The translations under genes were made by a program, and so were the position numbers. 46,094 bases of DNA, taken from the NCBI RefSeq assembly GCF_024282095.1, contig NZ_JAMWZS010000024.1, positions 1 to 46,094 on the forward strand, read 5' to 3'. Numbering within the stretch: position 1 is the stretch's first letter; the number at the start of each line of letters is the position of its first letter. The notes under the pieces were generated by a model that did no database searches, was not told the DNA's origin, and saw nothing but the letters and a program-made list of their open reading frames with translations. This DNA comes from Nitrosomonas sp. Its GTDB lineage: Bacteria > Pseudomonadota > Gammaproteobacteria > Burkholderiales > Nitrosomonadaceae. Below, piece by piece: positions 34,568-44,628 of the stretch.

Positions 34568-35860
34568 ATGAGTAATGCAATGACTTCACGCAATCATCAA
34601 TTATTTGAACAGTCTCAACACTATATTCCCGGCGGAGTTAATTCTCCTGTGCGCGCTTTTAAATCGGTGGGCGGTGACCCCATTTTTTTTCAACGCGGGG
34701 AAGGCGCCTATTTTTGGGATGCGGATGGAAAGTCGTACATCGACTATGTGGGGTCGTGGGGTCCTTTGATTCTGGGGCATGCGCATCCGGATGTGGTTAA
34801 AGCGGTTCAGACAGCCGCACAAAATGGTTTGACTTTCGGTGCACCGACTGAGGCGGAGTTGGAAATCGCAAAATTGATTTGTCAGTTGCTGCCATCCATT
34901 GAGCAAGTCAGATTAGTCAGTTCCGGTACGGAAGCGGGCATGAGTGTGATTCGGCTGGCGCGTGGTTTTACCGGCAGAAGCAAGATCATCAAATTTGAAG
35001 GTTGCTATCATGGCCACGATGATTCCTTGCTGGTTAAAGCGGGTTCCGGCGCATTAACGTTCGGTAATCCGAGTTCTGCCGGTGTGCCGGCGGAAACAGC
35101 CGGTCATACGATTGTCTTGGATTACAACGACATAGCGGGTATTGAAGACGCATTTAATAAATGGGGACAGGAAATCGCTGCGGTGATTGTTGAGCCGGTC
35201 GCGGGGAATATGAATCTGATCGCTCCCAAGGCGGATTTTCTCACCAGGCTGCGGACATTGTGTACGCAGCACGGCAGTGTGCTGATATTTGATGAAGTCA
35301 TGACAGGATTTCGCGTGGATCTTGGATGCGCGCAGGGTCTGTACCAAATCAAACCTGATTTGACCGCATTAGGTAAAGTGATCGGTGGTGGCATGCCGAT
35401 GGCTGCATTCGGCGGACGACGCGATATCATGCAATGTCTGGCGCCGTTGGGGCCGGTTTATCAAGCAGGTACGCTTTCAGGCAATCCGGTGGCGGTTGCA
35501 GCGGGGCTGGCTACGCTGAAGCAAGTACAAGCGCCCGGTTTTTATGAAAAATTAGGCAACAGGACGCAGCAATTAGTCGATGGTATTACGGCTATCGCAA
35601 AAAAACACGGTATTGATTTTTGTGCGCAATCAATCGGTGGTATGTTCGGGTTGTATTTTAGCAAGGATATTCCCACCAGCTTTGCTGAAGTGATGCAATG
35701 CGACAAGACAGCTTTCAACCGATTCTTTCATGCAATGTTGAAAGAGGGGGTATATTTTGCGCCATCGGCATTTGAAGCCGGTTTTGTATCGTCCATGCAT
35801 GGTGACAATGAATTGGATAAGACATTGTCTGCGGCAGAAAAAATATTTAAGAGTTGGTAA
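34568..35860 (+). CDS. hemL: Glutamate-1-semialdehyde 2,1-aminomutase
   Basis: A 430-residue PLP enzyme that makes 5-aminolevulinate, the first haem precursor of the C5 pathway. Visible: [18 protein letters not shown] (N-terminus), [66 protein letters not shown] and [20 protein letters not shown] with the PLP-binding Lys (near residue 270), then [12 protein letters not shown]. An ATG lies 12 bases downstream of the chosen one and could equally serve. Stands after thiE and shares a bidirectional terminator with the cytochrome c4 gene. Confidence 0.96.
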   Translation: MSNAMTSRNHQLFEQSQHYIPGGVNSPVRAFKSVGGDPIFFQRGEGAYFWDADGKSYIDYVGSWGPLILGHAHPDVVKAVQTAAQNGLTFGAPTEAELEIAKLICQLLPSIEQVRLVSSGTEAGMSVIRLARGFTGRSKIIKFEGCYHGHDDSLLVKAGSGALTFGNPSSAGVPAETAGHTIVLDYNDIAGIEDAFNKWGQEIAAVIVEPVAGNMNLIAPKADFLTRLRTLCTQHGSVLIFDEVMTGFRVDLGCAQGLYQIKPDLTALGKVIGGGMPMAAFGGRRDIMQCLAPLGPVYQAGTLSGNPVAVAAGLATLKQVQAPGFYEKLGNRTQQLVDGITAIAKKHGIDFCAQSIGGMFGLYFSKDIPTSFAEVMQCDKTAFNRFFHAMLKEGVYFAPSAFEAGFVSSMHGDNELDKTLSAAEKIFKSW

Positions 35861-35874
35861 AAACTGAGAGTAAT

Positions 35875-35902
35875 AAAAAAGGCGGCACCTGCCGCCTTTT
35901 TT
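35875..35902. terminator. Bidirectional terminator between hemL and cytochrome c4
   Basis: Six A, then GGCGGC, loop ACCT, GCCGCC, then six T: a perfect symmetric hairpin whose flanking A and T runs act as the T-tail on either strand. It lies 14 bases after hemL and 28 bases after the convergent cytochrome gene. Confidence 0.92.
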
Positions 35903-35930
35903 ACTGTTTACTGGAACAAATTTTGATAAC

Positions 35931-36578
35931 TTAGCGCATAGTGGAAATATACGCTGCAACTGCACGTTTTTCTGCCCCGCTCATGCGAGTCAGCACTTTG
36001 TGCATGACATCATTATCGTTTGCACGATCACCCGTGTTAAACAGATTCAATTGTGTCATTGTATATTCTGCGTGCTGACCAGCCAACGCAGGATAACGCG
36101 GTGGAATACCGGATCCCGTAGGACCATGGCAGCTTGCGCAGGCGGGAACGCCATGCCCAATATTTCCACCATGATAGAGAATTTTTCCGGTTGCAACCAA
36201 TTTCTCATCATCAACAGCTACTTGACTGGGAATAGTTTTTTGTTTGGAGTAATACTCGCCAAGTTTTTTCATATCTTCCGCTGAAAGCGTCGCGACCATC
36301 GAAGACATGACAGGACTGTTACGTTTGGGTGGGGCACTGTCAGTTGCCTTGAAATCAAGCAACTGCTTGGTGATATACTCAGCGCGCTGTCCAGCCAAGA
36401 TAGGATTCATAGGAATGACGCTGTTACCATCCGCATTGTGACAACCAGCACACACACCGGATGCGATTTCTCCAGCTGTCGCAGGAGCAGGGGCAGGTGC
36501 ATCGCTTGTCGTTTCAGCTGCAATGGGTGCAGACAGCACCAGCGCCATCAGCATGATCGTATTCTTAATCATTTTCAT
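35931..36578 (-). CDS. Cytochrome c4 (diheme, periplasmic)
   Basis: A 215-residue exported diheme cytochrome. Signal peptide residues 1-21 (cleavage after IAA), then an Ala/Pro-rich spacer. Haem motifs are CAGCH (43-47) and CASCH (147-151), each in the c4-type setting (GVCAGCHNADGN with PILAGQ; ACASCHGPTGSGIPPRYPAL, AGQHAEYT). The two-fold repeat is that of cytochrome c4, which passes electrons to terminal oxidases. It fits the haem-rich electron transport of ammonia oxidisers. The codon at 36572 is an alternative ATG. Confidence 0.9.
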   Translation of the reverse strand: MKMIKNTIMLMALVLSAPIAAETTSDAPAPAPATAGEIASGVCAGCHNADGNSVIPMNPILAGQRAEYITKQLLDFKATDSAPPKRNSPVMSSMVATLSAEDMKKLGEYYSKQKTIPSQVAVDDEKLVATGKILYHGGNIGHGVPACASCHGPTGSGIPPRYPALAGQHAEYTMTQLNLFNTGDRANDNDVMHKVLTRMSGAEKRAVAAYISTMR

Positions 36579-36723
36579 ATTTCGTATTCCGTATTTTAAA
36601 AAAGCATTTAAATGTTGGTAGGGTAGATGTATTTGACAATTAGTACTTATTATATTTTAGCAAGGCAAAAGCACGTTAACAACAAAATTAAGCTAATATC
36701 AAAATTTAGAATTTTATTTTTCA

Positions 36724-37323
36724 ATGAAAATAATCTTTATTCTTTTGCTGATTGCTAATATGGTTGCTTACGTAACTGGCACGACATTGCATCCCGACCA
36801 GGGAAGTATGGTGCAAGCACCGGTAGTATTGAATCCTGAGAAAATTGTTTTATTGCCGATTGATGAAAATTGTTTGGAGTGGGTTGGTTTGGATGAAGAA
36901 CAGCTGCAGTATGGTGAAACAGTGCTGTCGGAGATCGTTCCTGAACAATCCTATCGCCTGGAAGAAGCTGCTAACACGACAATGTATTGGGTATATATTC
37001 CTCCTTTGCCAAATAAGGAAGCTGCGAATCGTATGATCAATAAGTTACGCAATCTCGGTATTGTCAGTTTTCGTGTACGGGAGGATAGTCAATGGAAAAA
37101 TGCTGTTTCCCTAGGTAAGTTTCATGATAACGATGAAGCATTGAGGCAACTGAAAGAAATAGAAAGAAAGGGGATTACAGGTGCTACGATTGAGGGTCGC
37201 GACGTTACACTGATGAAAATTGTAATTTATAATCCAACTCCAACGATGAAAGAGCAGGTACAAAAATTAGTCGAACAATTTGAAGGTACCCGTTTGATTC
37301 AAAGCCAGTGTGAACGCTTATAA
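36724..37323 (+). CDS. SPOR domain protein
   Basis: A 199-residue protein with an N-terminal hydrophobic helix (MKIIFILLLIANMVAYVTGT), an anchor or signal. The middle part (about 25-75) is acidic and unassigned. Residues about 85-160 form a SPOR-like fold: MYWVYIPPLPNKEAANRMIN, LRNLGIVSFRVREDSQWKNA, VSLGKFHDNDEALRQLKEIE. SPOR domains bind denuded peptidoglycan glycan strands, often at the septum. It starts directly after an AT-rich promoter region and lies about 110 bases before map; no division genes are nearby. Confidence 0.75.
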   Translation: MKIIFILLLIANMVAYVTGTTLHPDQGSMVQAPVVLNPEKIVLLPIDENCLEWVGLDEEQLQYGETVLSEIVPEQSYRLEEAANTTMYWVYIPPLPNKEAANRMINKLRNLGIVSFRVREDSQWKNAVSLGKFHDNDEALRQLKEIERKGITGATIEGRDVTLMKIVIYNPTPTMKEQVQKLVEQFEGTRLIQSQCERL

Positions 37324-37434
37324 TGCACAGTTAAAAAATGGAATGATTGGATGGCATGGCTTGGGATATTTGTTGCAACATTGCCCATGCATTGTGAAAA
37401 TCTCAAATTAATCAAACAAGCAAGCAAGATAATA

Positions 37435-38241
37435 ATGACGGTATCGATAAAAACACCGCAAGAAATTGAAAAGATGCGTATTGCCGGACGGTTGGCGTCT
37501 GAAGTATTGGATTACATAACGCCATTTGTTGTCGCTGGGATTACTACCGAAGAGCTGGATGTACTCTGCCATAATTACATGGTGGATGTACAGAAGACGA
37601 TACCCGCACCGCTCAATTATGCGCCTTCGGGACATTCTCCCTATCCCAAATCGATTTGCACCTCGGTAAACAATCAGATTTGTCATGGCGTCCCCGGCAA
37701 GAAGACATTAAAAAATGGCGATATCATCAATATCGATATTACAGTCATTTATGAGAAATATCATGGTGATACCAGTCGCATGTTTTATGTTGGCGAGCCA
37801 TCCATACAAGCAAGGCGTCTATGCGAAGTCACTTTTGAAGCAATGTGGCGCGGCATCGATGAAATAAAACCCGGTAAGCACTTAGGGGATATCGGACATG
37901 CGATTCAAAGACTGGCTGAAGGTGTGGGCTATAGTGTGGTCAGGGAATTTTGCGGGCACGGTATCGGTGCAAAGTTTCATGAAGATCCGCAAGTACTTCA
38001 TTATGGACGCCCCAAAACGGGTCTGGAGCTGAAGCCGGGTATGATATTCACCGTGGAGCCCATGATTAATGCCGGTAAAGCGGCTATCCGCCATCTGCCG
38101 GACGGTTGGACCGTTACCACTAAGGATGGCAGTCTGTCCGCACAGTGGGAGCACACCATTCTGGTGACCGAAGACGGCCATGACGTGCTGACGGTATCGG
38201 CAGGTGCGCCCGCCAAGCCGATTTATCGCTTTGCAAGTTAA
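37435..38241 (+). CDS. map: Methionine aminopeptidase type I
   Basis: A 268-residue Map that removes the initiator Met. ATG 37435 gives the usual N-terminus MTVSIKTPQEIEKMRIAGRL; the earlier in-frame ATG adds a stretch unlike the family. The five metal ligands are in INIDITVIYEKYHGDTSRMF (two Asp), GHGIGAKFHEDPQVLHYG (His), FTVEPMIN (Glu) and QWEHTILVTEDG (Glu). It is followed by rph-rdgB with a 24-base gap. Map often follows glnD or precedes rpsB divergently; neither is here. Confidence 0.94.
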   Translation: MTVSIKTPQEIEKMRIAGRLASEVLDYITPFVVAGITTEELDVLCHNYMVDVQKTIPAPLNYAPSGHSPYPKSICTSVNNQICHGVPGKKTLKNGDIINIDITVIYEKYHGDTSRMFYVGEPSIQARRLCEVTFEAMWRGIDEIKPGKHLGDIGHAIQRLAEGVGYSVVREFCGHGIGAKFHEDPQVLHYGRPKTGLELKPGMIFTVEPMINAGKAAIRHLPDGWTVTTKDGSLSAQWEHTILVTEDGHDVLTVSAGAPAKPIYRFAS

Positions 38242-38265
38242 TTTTATACCCGGAAATTATTAATC

Positions 38266-39003
38266 ATGATACGCAGCCATCAACGCATCCCCGCGCAAAT
38301 CCGCCCCGTCAGAATCACTCGTCATTACACCAAGCATGCCGACGGTTCGGTGCTGATCGAATGCGGTGACACCAAAGTGATCTGCACAGCCAGCATCAGT
38401 GAACAAATCCCGCCGTTTTTGAAAGGCCAGGGACAAGGCTGGTTGACTGCCGAATACGGTATGTTGCCTGGTTCAACACATTCGCGTATGCAGCGCGAAG
38501 CTGCCAAAGGCAAGCAATCAGGGCGCACCATGGAGATTCAGCGCTTGATCGGGCGCGCTTTACGCGCTGTTGTTGATTTAAAGAAACTGGGAGAGCGCAC
38601 CATTCAAATTGATTGCGATGTGATTCAAGCGGATGGCGGTACGCGCACTGCCAGTATTACGGGAGCGTTCGTGGCGCTGCACGACGCTGTCGAGAAGTTG
38701 ATTTATCAACAATTGATTGAAACCACGCCGATCATCGATCATGTAGCGGCGATTTCAGTAGGCGTTTATCAAGGCATTCCGATGCTGGACCTGGATTATG
38801 TTGAAGATTCTTCTTGTGATACGGACATGAATGTGGTGATGACCGGGAACCTGGGAATCGTCGAAGTACAGGGAACGGCGGAAGGCAATGCATTCAACCG
38901 GAAAGAACTGGATATCATGCTGGATATGGCGCAGCACGGCATTCAGGAACTGATTGCAATTCAGAAAGAAGCTCTGGCACAGGAAGCAGCCAGTCATGGA
39001 TAA
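38266..39003 (+). CDS. rph: Ribonuclease PH
   Basis: A 245-residue phosphorolytic 3'-5' exoribonuclease that trims tRNA 3' ends. Motifs: [38 protein letters not shown] (phosphate site), [40 protein letters not shown] and [19 protein letters not shown]. Length is normal and no frameshift is seen. Overlaps rdgB by 8 bases, a pairing common in proteobacteria. Confidence 0.96.
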   Translation: MIRSHQRIPAQIRPVRITRHYTKHADGSVLIECGDTKVICTASISEQIPPFLKGQGQGWLTAEYGMLPGSTHSRMQREAAKGKQSGRTMEIQRLIGRALRAVVDLKKLGERTIQIDCDVIQADGGTRTASITGAFVALHDAVEKLIYQQLIETTPIIDHVAAISVGVYQGIPMLDLDYVEDSSCDTDMNVVMTGNLGIVEVQGTAEGNAFNRKELDIMLDMAQHGIQELIAIQKEALAQEAASHG

Positions 39004-39598
39004 GCTGAAAAAATTGGTGATTGCAAGTAATAATCAGGGCAAGTTGCGTGAAATTAATGCGCTGCTGGCTCCTTTGGCGATCGAGGTAGTGCCCCAATCT
39101 GATTTTAATGCCGGTGAAATTGACGAGCCGCATAGCACCTTTGTTGAAAATGCTCTGGCTAAGGCGCGTCATGCCAGTCATTGTTCAGGGTTGCCGGCAC
39201 TGGCGGATGATTCTGGAATTTGTGTTAATGCGCTGAATGGTGTGCCGGGTGTTTCTTCAGCGCGCTATGCCGGAGAACCGAGATCCGATGAGCGCAATAA
39301 CCTGAAATTGATCGAAGCGCTTAAAAATAAATCAGACCGGCATGCTTATTATTATTGTGTGATTGTTTTGGTACGTTCTGTTGATGATCCACAACCCATT
39401 ATTGTCGATGGATCCTGGCATGGCGAAATTATCGAGCATCCGCAAGGTACAGGCGGATTCGGTTACGATCCGTATTTTTTTGTGCCCGAGTTTGGTAAAA
39501 CTGCGGCGGAGTTGTCGGCGGAACAAAAGAATTTAATCAGCCATCGCGGCAAAGCGTTGGCGCAATTATCGGCGATCTTGCAGTCTGGAAAATTCTGA
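38996..39598 (+). CDS. rdgB: XTP/dITP diphosphatase
   Basis: A 200-residue Ham1/RdgB pyrophosphatase that hydrolyses non-canonical purine nucleotides (dITP, XTP). Motifs: [75 protein letters not shown] and [16 protein letters not shown] 38996 sits inside the end of rph, which gives the normal N-terminus. The stop codon TGA (39596-39598) is directly followed by repeat element copy B. Confidence 0.95.
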   Translation: MDKLKKLVIASNNQGKLREINALLAPLAIEVVPQSDFNAGEIDEPHSTFVENALAKARHASHCSGLPALADDSGICVNALNGVPGVSSARYAGEPRSDERNNLKLIEALKNKSDRHAYYYCVIVLVRSVDDPQPIIVDGSWHGEIIEHPQGTGGFGYDPYFFVPEFGKTAAELSAEQKNLISHRGKALAQLSAILQSGKF

Positions 39599-39717
39599 CA
39601 GGTCGTTAAAACTATCTGCGTTGCCGCTACGGTGTTAAAAACAGGCTCAAATCATTGATCATACATAAACTGCGCGTTTTCACCTGTTTTTGCCTCAAAA
39701 CGTTTTTCAACGGCCTG
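39599..39717 (-). repeat. Palindromic repeat element, copy B (119 bp)
   Basis: This fills the gap between the convergent rdgB and fghA genes: its first base follows the rdgB stop and it ends 4 bases before the fghA stop. Read on the minus strand it aligns along its full length with 33777-33915 at high identity in the blocks. The ends CAGGTCGTTAAAAC and (inverse) CAGGCCGTTGAAAAACG are inverted repeats. Between two convergent genes, the hairpin it forms could serve as a terminator for both, in the way ERIC elements sit in transcribed spacers. Confidence 0.85.
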
Positions 39718-39721
39718 CTGA

Positions 39722-40561
39722 TCACAGCAGCGCAGTGTGATGATGTTTCAGGTGATCATCGATAAATGTGCTGATGAAGTAATAACTATGATCGTATCCA
39801 CTGTGAAAACGCAATGTGAGCTTCTGATCCGCTTCGCGGCATGCTTTTTCCAAAGCTTCCGGAGATAGCTGTTGCGCCAGAAACTGATCGTCCAGACCCT
39901 GATCGATCAATAAATCGGGTGCACGGCGACCGTCTTCGATCAACGCAATGGCATCGTATTGGCGCCAGTTTTGTTGATCTTCACCCAAATAGTTGCGAAA
40001 TGCTTTCTGTCCCCATGGGCACTGCATCGGCGCGCAAATTGGTGCGAATGCTGATACCGAGTGGTAAATTTCCGGATAGCGCAGCGCTAACGTCAACGCG
40101 CCATGACCTCCCATGGAGTGACCAAAAATGCCCGTGCGATTTTTATCAACAGGAAAATGCTCGATAATGATTTCACGCAACTCCTGCGTGATGTAGCTTT
40201 CCATACGATAATACTGCGACCAAGGCGCTTGCGTCGCGTCCAAGTAAAATCCCGCGCCGGCACCGAAATCCCAAGCATCGGTTTCACCCGCAATACCGGT
40301 CTGGCGCGGACTGGTATCCATCGACACCAGCATTAATCCATATTCAGCGGCATAGCGCTGCGCACCGGCTTTGATCATGAAAGTTTCTTCGGTACAGGTC
40401 AGTCCGGCCAGGAAAAATAGTGCCGGAACGCGCTGCTGCTCCGCTTGCGGCGGTTGATAGACTGAGAATCGCATCGGCAGGCCGATGGTCTTGGATGGAT
40501 GCTGGTAAAAGCCCTGGATGCCGCCAAAGCAGCGATGCTGGCTGCGGGTTTCGAGTGCCAT
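39722..40561 (-). CDS. fghA: S-formylglutathione hydrolase
   Basis: A 279-residue alpha/beta hydrolase (esterase D family) that splits S-formylglutathione into formate and glutathione, the second step of glutathione-dependent formaldehyde removal. Motifs: CFGGIQGFYQHPS (N-terminus), PALFFLAGLTCTEETF (oxyanion loop), GHSMGGHGALTLAL with the nucleophile Ser149, an Asp in LLIDQGLDDQFLAQQL and the His in HSGYDHSYYFI. Six bases or so after adhC in one operon. Its 3' end abuts repeat copy B. Confidence 0.95.
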   Translation of the reverse strand: MALETRSQHRCFGGIQGFYQHPSKTIGLPMRFSVYQPPQAEQQRVPALFFLAGLTCTEETFMIKAGAQRYAAEYGLMLVSMDTSPRQTGIAGETDAWDFGAGAGFYLDATQAPWSQYYRMESYITQELREIIIEHFPVDKNRTGIFGHSMGGHGALTLALRYPEIYHSVSAFAPICAPMQCPWGQKAFRNYLGEDQQNWRQYDAIALIEDGRRAPDLLIDQGLDDQFLAQQLSPEALEKACREADQKLTLRFHSGYDHSYYFISTFIDDHLKHHHTALL

Positions 40562-40566
40562 TACGA

Positions 40567-41673
40567 TCAGTAAATCACCACGGAACGGATCGATTCGCCG
40601 GTTTTCATCAAGTGGAAGCCGTCATTGATGTTATCCAGCGATAATGTGTGCGTGATGAGCGAATCGATATCAATTTTCCCTTCCATATACCAATCGACAA
40701 TTTTAGGCACATCGGTGCGGCCGCGTGCGCCGCCGAAAGCGGAGCCTTCCCATTTTCTACCGGTAACCAACTGAAAGGGGCGCGTGCTGATTTCAGCACC
40801 GGCTTCAGCGACGCCGATGATGATGCTGCGCCCCCAGCCTTTATGTGTACATTCCAGTGCTTGGCGCATGACCTTGGTATTGCCGATGCATTCAAAGCTG
40901 TAATCCGCGCCGCCATCGGTCAGTTGTACCACGGCATCCACGATGTTCGGAACGTCGTTCGGATTAATGAAATGCGTCATGCCGAATTTGCGCGCCATGG
41001 CTTCGCGTTGCGGATTGATATCGATGCCGATGATTTTGTCGGCACCGACCATTCGGGCACCTTGGATGACATTCAGGCCGATCCCGCCCAGACCGAAAAT
41101 TGCGACATTGCTGCCGGCTTCAACTTTGGCGGTGTAGAGCACAGCACCGATGCCTGTGGTCACGCCACAGCCGATATAGCAGACTTTGTCAAAAGGCGCG
41201 TCTTCGCGTATTTTCGCCAACGCAATTTCCGGCACAACGGTGTAATTTGCGAAGGTCGATGTGCCCATATAATGAAATAGCGGTTTCCCATCGATTGAGA
41301 AGCGCGACGTGCTATCCGGCATCAGGCCTTTGCCTTGTGTGCTGCGGATGGCCTGGCACAGATTGGTTTTTTTGGATAAACAGAATTTGCATTCACGGCA
41401 TTCCGGCGTGTAGAGCGGAATCACATGATCGCCCTTACGCAAGGATTTTACGCTGGGGCCGACATCAACCACGACGCCAGCGCCTTCATGACCGAGAATG
41501 GCTGGAAACAAGCCTTCCGGGTCGGCGCCCGAAAGCGTGTAATAATCGGTATGGCAAATGCCGGTGGCTTTGACTTCGACCAAGACTTCACCGGACTTCG
41601 GACCTTCCAGATCAACCTGTTCGATCGTTAATGGTTGGCCGGCTTTCCAGGCAACAGCGGCTCTTGTTTTCAT
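40567..41673 (-). CDS. frmA: S-(hydroxymethyl)glutathione dehydrogenase (class III alcohol dehydrogenase)
   Basis: A 368-residue zinc alcohol dehydrogenase of class III. It oxidises the formaldehyde-glutathione adduct to S-formylglutathione with NAD+, and can reduce S-nitrosoglutathione. Catalytic zinc ligands: Cys40 in GICHTD, His62-Glu63 in GHEGAGVV, and Cys in [13 protein letters not shown]. Structural zinc: [18 protein letters not shown] fold: [20 protein letters not shown] and [10 protein letters not shown]. Middle of the phosphatase-frmA-fghA operon (6- and 5-base gaps). Ammonia oxidisers can meet formaldehyde by co-oxidising C1 compounds with ammonia monooxygenase; this link is inference. 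Confidence 0.96.
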   Translation of the reverse strand: MKTRAAVAWKAGQPLTIEQVDLEGPKSGEVLVEVKATGICHTDYYTLSGADPEGLFPAILGHEGAGVVVDVGPSVKSLRKGDHVIPLYTPECRECKFCLSKKTNLCQAIRSTQGKGLMPDSTSRFSIDGKPLFHYMGTSTFANYTVVPEIALAKIREDAPFDKVCYIGCGVTTGIGAVLYTAKVEAGSNVAIFGLGGIGLNVIQGARMVGADKIIGIDINPQREAMARKFGMTHFINPNDVPNIVDAVVQLTDGGADYSFECIGNTKVMRQALECTHKGWGRSIIIGVAEAGAEISTRPFQLVTGRKWEGSAFGGARGRTDVPKIVDWYMEGKIDIDSLITHTLSLDNINDGFHLMKTGESIRSVVIY

Positions 41674-41679
41674 TGAAAT

Positions 41680-42177
41680 TTATCCTTTATTGTTTTGGGA
41701 TTGCAGATGTGTCAGTAAACCTTGGCTGGCTTCTTCAACCATATCCAGCACCAGTTCAAAACCTTGGTGCCCGCCGAAGTAAGGGTCGGGCACTTCAACA
41801 TGCGCATCAGCATTTTTGCCATACTGCATGAATAATTGAATCTTGTTGATATGCTGCTGAGGGCTGCGTTGTTGCAGTAATGTGAGATTTTCCTTATCCA
41901 TCGCAAGAATATAGTCAAATTCTTCGAAATCGCTGGATTGTACTGCACGGGCACGCAGATCGTGCATTTTGTATCCACGCTGTAGTGCTGTGTTCTGAGC
42001 GCGGTGATCCGGTGGATCGCCGATATGATAAGCGTGTGTACCGGCGGAATCCACTTCAATGATGTGATCAACGCCAGCTGCTTTGACAAGGTGTCTGAAT
42101 ACAGCATCGGCTGTGGGTGATCGGCAAATGTTGCCCATACAGACAAATAATACTTTTATTTTTTTATTCTTGTTCAT
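41680..42177 (-). CDS. Low-molecular-weight protein-tyrosine phosphatase
   Basis: A 165-residue LMW-PTP. Signature C-x5-R-S as CMGNICRSP with nucleophile Cys13 and Arg19; the general acid Asp is in VPDPYFGG. ATG 42177 was chosen because the upstream start would add a hydrophobic stretch unlike the family. Targets in bacteria include tyrosine kinases of polysaccharide export; here it heads an operon with frmA and fghA (6-base gap), so its job may lie elsewhere or be linked to stress. No partner kinase is in the window. Confidence 0.92.
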   Translation of the reverse strand: MNKNKKIKVLFVCMGNICRSPTADAVFRHLVKAAGVDHIIEVDSAGTHAYHIGDPPDHRAQNTALQRGYKMHDLRARAVQSSDFEEFDYILAMDKENLTLLQQRSPQQHINKIQLFMQYGKNADAHVEVPDPYFGGHQGFELVLDMVEEASQGLLTHLQSQNNKG

Positions 42178-42529
42178 GGCAAATCTATGAGTGTAATCGG
42201 ATTTCAGAAATAGCAAGTTTAAAAATAGAAAAATTTGAATCATACAAGGTAAAGATTAACACGACATCCGCTAAAACGAAATTCAGTTCTGGGTATGGTA
42301 GGTTCTTTAGCAGGGAATTACGTGCTTCATATCACGGTATCTCTCAATGAAAATAGCTAACCATATTCCCATCGTCACACAAAATTAAACGCAATAAATC
42401 TTGAGTTGAAATTTGTTGAATTTTATAAAAATAAATCCGTAGTCCAGAAATGGTCATGGATGATCAGATTATTTTTTCTAATATAAACGCCAATCCGATT
42501 TGGCTTAAATGCATGGAAGGAATGGATAT
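42178..42529. other. AT-rich divergent intergenic region
   Basis: 352 bases between the phosphatase gene (minus) and the next small gene (plus). Apart from the promoter at 42401-42429 described separately, I see no gene or strong repeat. Confidence 0.5.
42401..42429 (+). promoter_or_regulatory. Sigma-70 promoter of the 104-residue unknown gene
   Basis: TTGAGT (42401-42406), a 17-bp spacer and TATAAA (42424-42429). The expected start of transcription lies about 95 bases before the ATG at 42530. Confidence 0.55.
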
Positions 42530-42844
42530 ATGTCATTAAAAAATTCAATTAAGGAATTTAAAGCTTATCTAGGTGATCGGGAATCGCTGCTGGATACGAA
42601 TTATCAGAGAATCGCTGAAATGATCAAATTACATTGGGGTTATAAAGAAATTCATTTGTATATTAATAAATTACTTGTCGTTGACAAAGACAGGAACAGA
42701 CAAGGATTTCCATTAGCAGCATTACAGGAAATTTATACCTTGCAAGAAATACATAACAAACTATTTCCTGGAGCGACAATGCTATCAAATAACAAGCCGC
42801 AGAGTATTCCTGATGGACGTAAGAACAAAGATATATTGTTTTGA
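42530..42844 (+). CDS. Small soluble protein of unknown function
   Basis: A 104-residue protein with no signal peptide or membrane helix. It is basic at the C-terminus and has a central segment (IAEMIKLHWGYKEIHLYINK, DRNRQGFPLAALQEIYTLQE, IHNKLFPGA). Segments like RQGFPxxxxxEI..L..lH recur in short proteins of betaproteobacteria, but I know of no assigned function. ATG 42530 is preceded by GGAAGGA; an earlier in-frame ATG (42509) overlaps that site. It has its own promoter and stands alone. Confidence 0.65.
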   Translation: MSLKNSIKEFKAYLGDRESLLDTNYQRIAEMIKLHWGYKEIHLYINKLLVVDKDRNRQGFPLAALQEIYTLQEIHNKLFPGATMLSNNKPQSIPDGRKNKDILF

Positions 42845-42894
42845 TATGAGTACCACTTTAGTTTTGTTACAGACTGAATAGTAGTCATACCCGC

Positions 42895-42957
42895 TATTTC
42901 CCTTTATTGATTCCCATTAATACGAGATAAATAATATCTCGATATTTTTGGGAAATA
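42895..42957 (+). promoter_or_regulatory. Nested or competing hairpins between the small gene and purB
   Basis: An inner hairpin CGAGATA (42923-42929) / TATCTCG (42935-42941) is enclosed by TTCCCA (42911-42916) / TGGGAA (42949-42954). A second arm, TATTTCCC (42895-42902), can pair with GGGAAATA (42950-42957) instead, so the outer pairings exclude each other. It may end the upstream transcript; an attenuator for purB is possible but unproven. The rest of 42845-43117 holds no gene. Confidence 0.4.
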
Positions 42958-43069
42958 TCAGCTTAGAATCATTCCACAGTAGGCCAATCTTCACTTTACA
43001 CCTTTCATAGTTTTAAGCAGGGGAGGGTTTTTTTATTGTATTTTTGGATGGATCATTTGGCGCGATTAA

Positions 43070-44494
<1,425 letters not shown>

Positions 44495-44573
44495 AAAACT
44501 CCATAGAATAATTTGTTGATTTAATGTCTGGATTTTTAAATTCAAACCAATATAAATAAATTTCTGTTAAATG

Positions 44574-44602
44574 CTTGAAATTCGGATAGGCGACCACCAT
44601 AT
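44574..44602 (+). promoter_or_regulatory. Sigma-32 heat-shock promoter of grpE-dnaK
   Basis: CTTGAAA (44574-44580), a 14-bp spacer and CACCATAT (44595-44602) agree with the RpoH consensus CTTGAAA-N13-15-CCCCATNT at all but one position. It lies 27 bases before the grpE ATG. No CIRCE repeat is seen. Confidence 0.85.
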
Positions 44603-44628
44603 CGCCAAGATAATTATTAGGAGGTACG

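Noticed and set aside
40648-41280. 210-codon plus-strand frame opposite frmA
   Set aside because: Long only because of the codon bias of frmA; the translation matches no family, while frmA is unmistakable.
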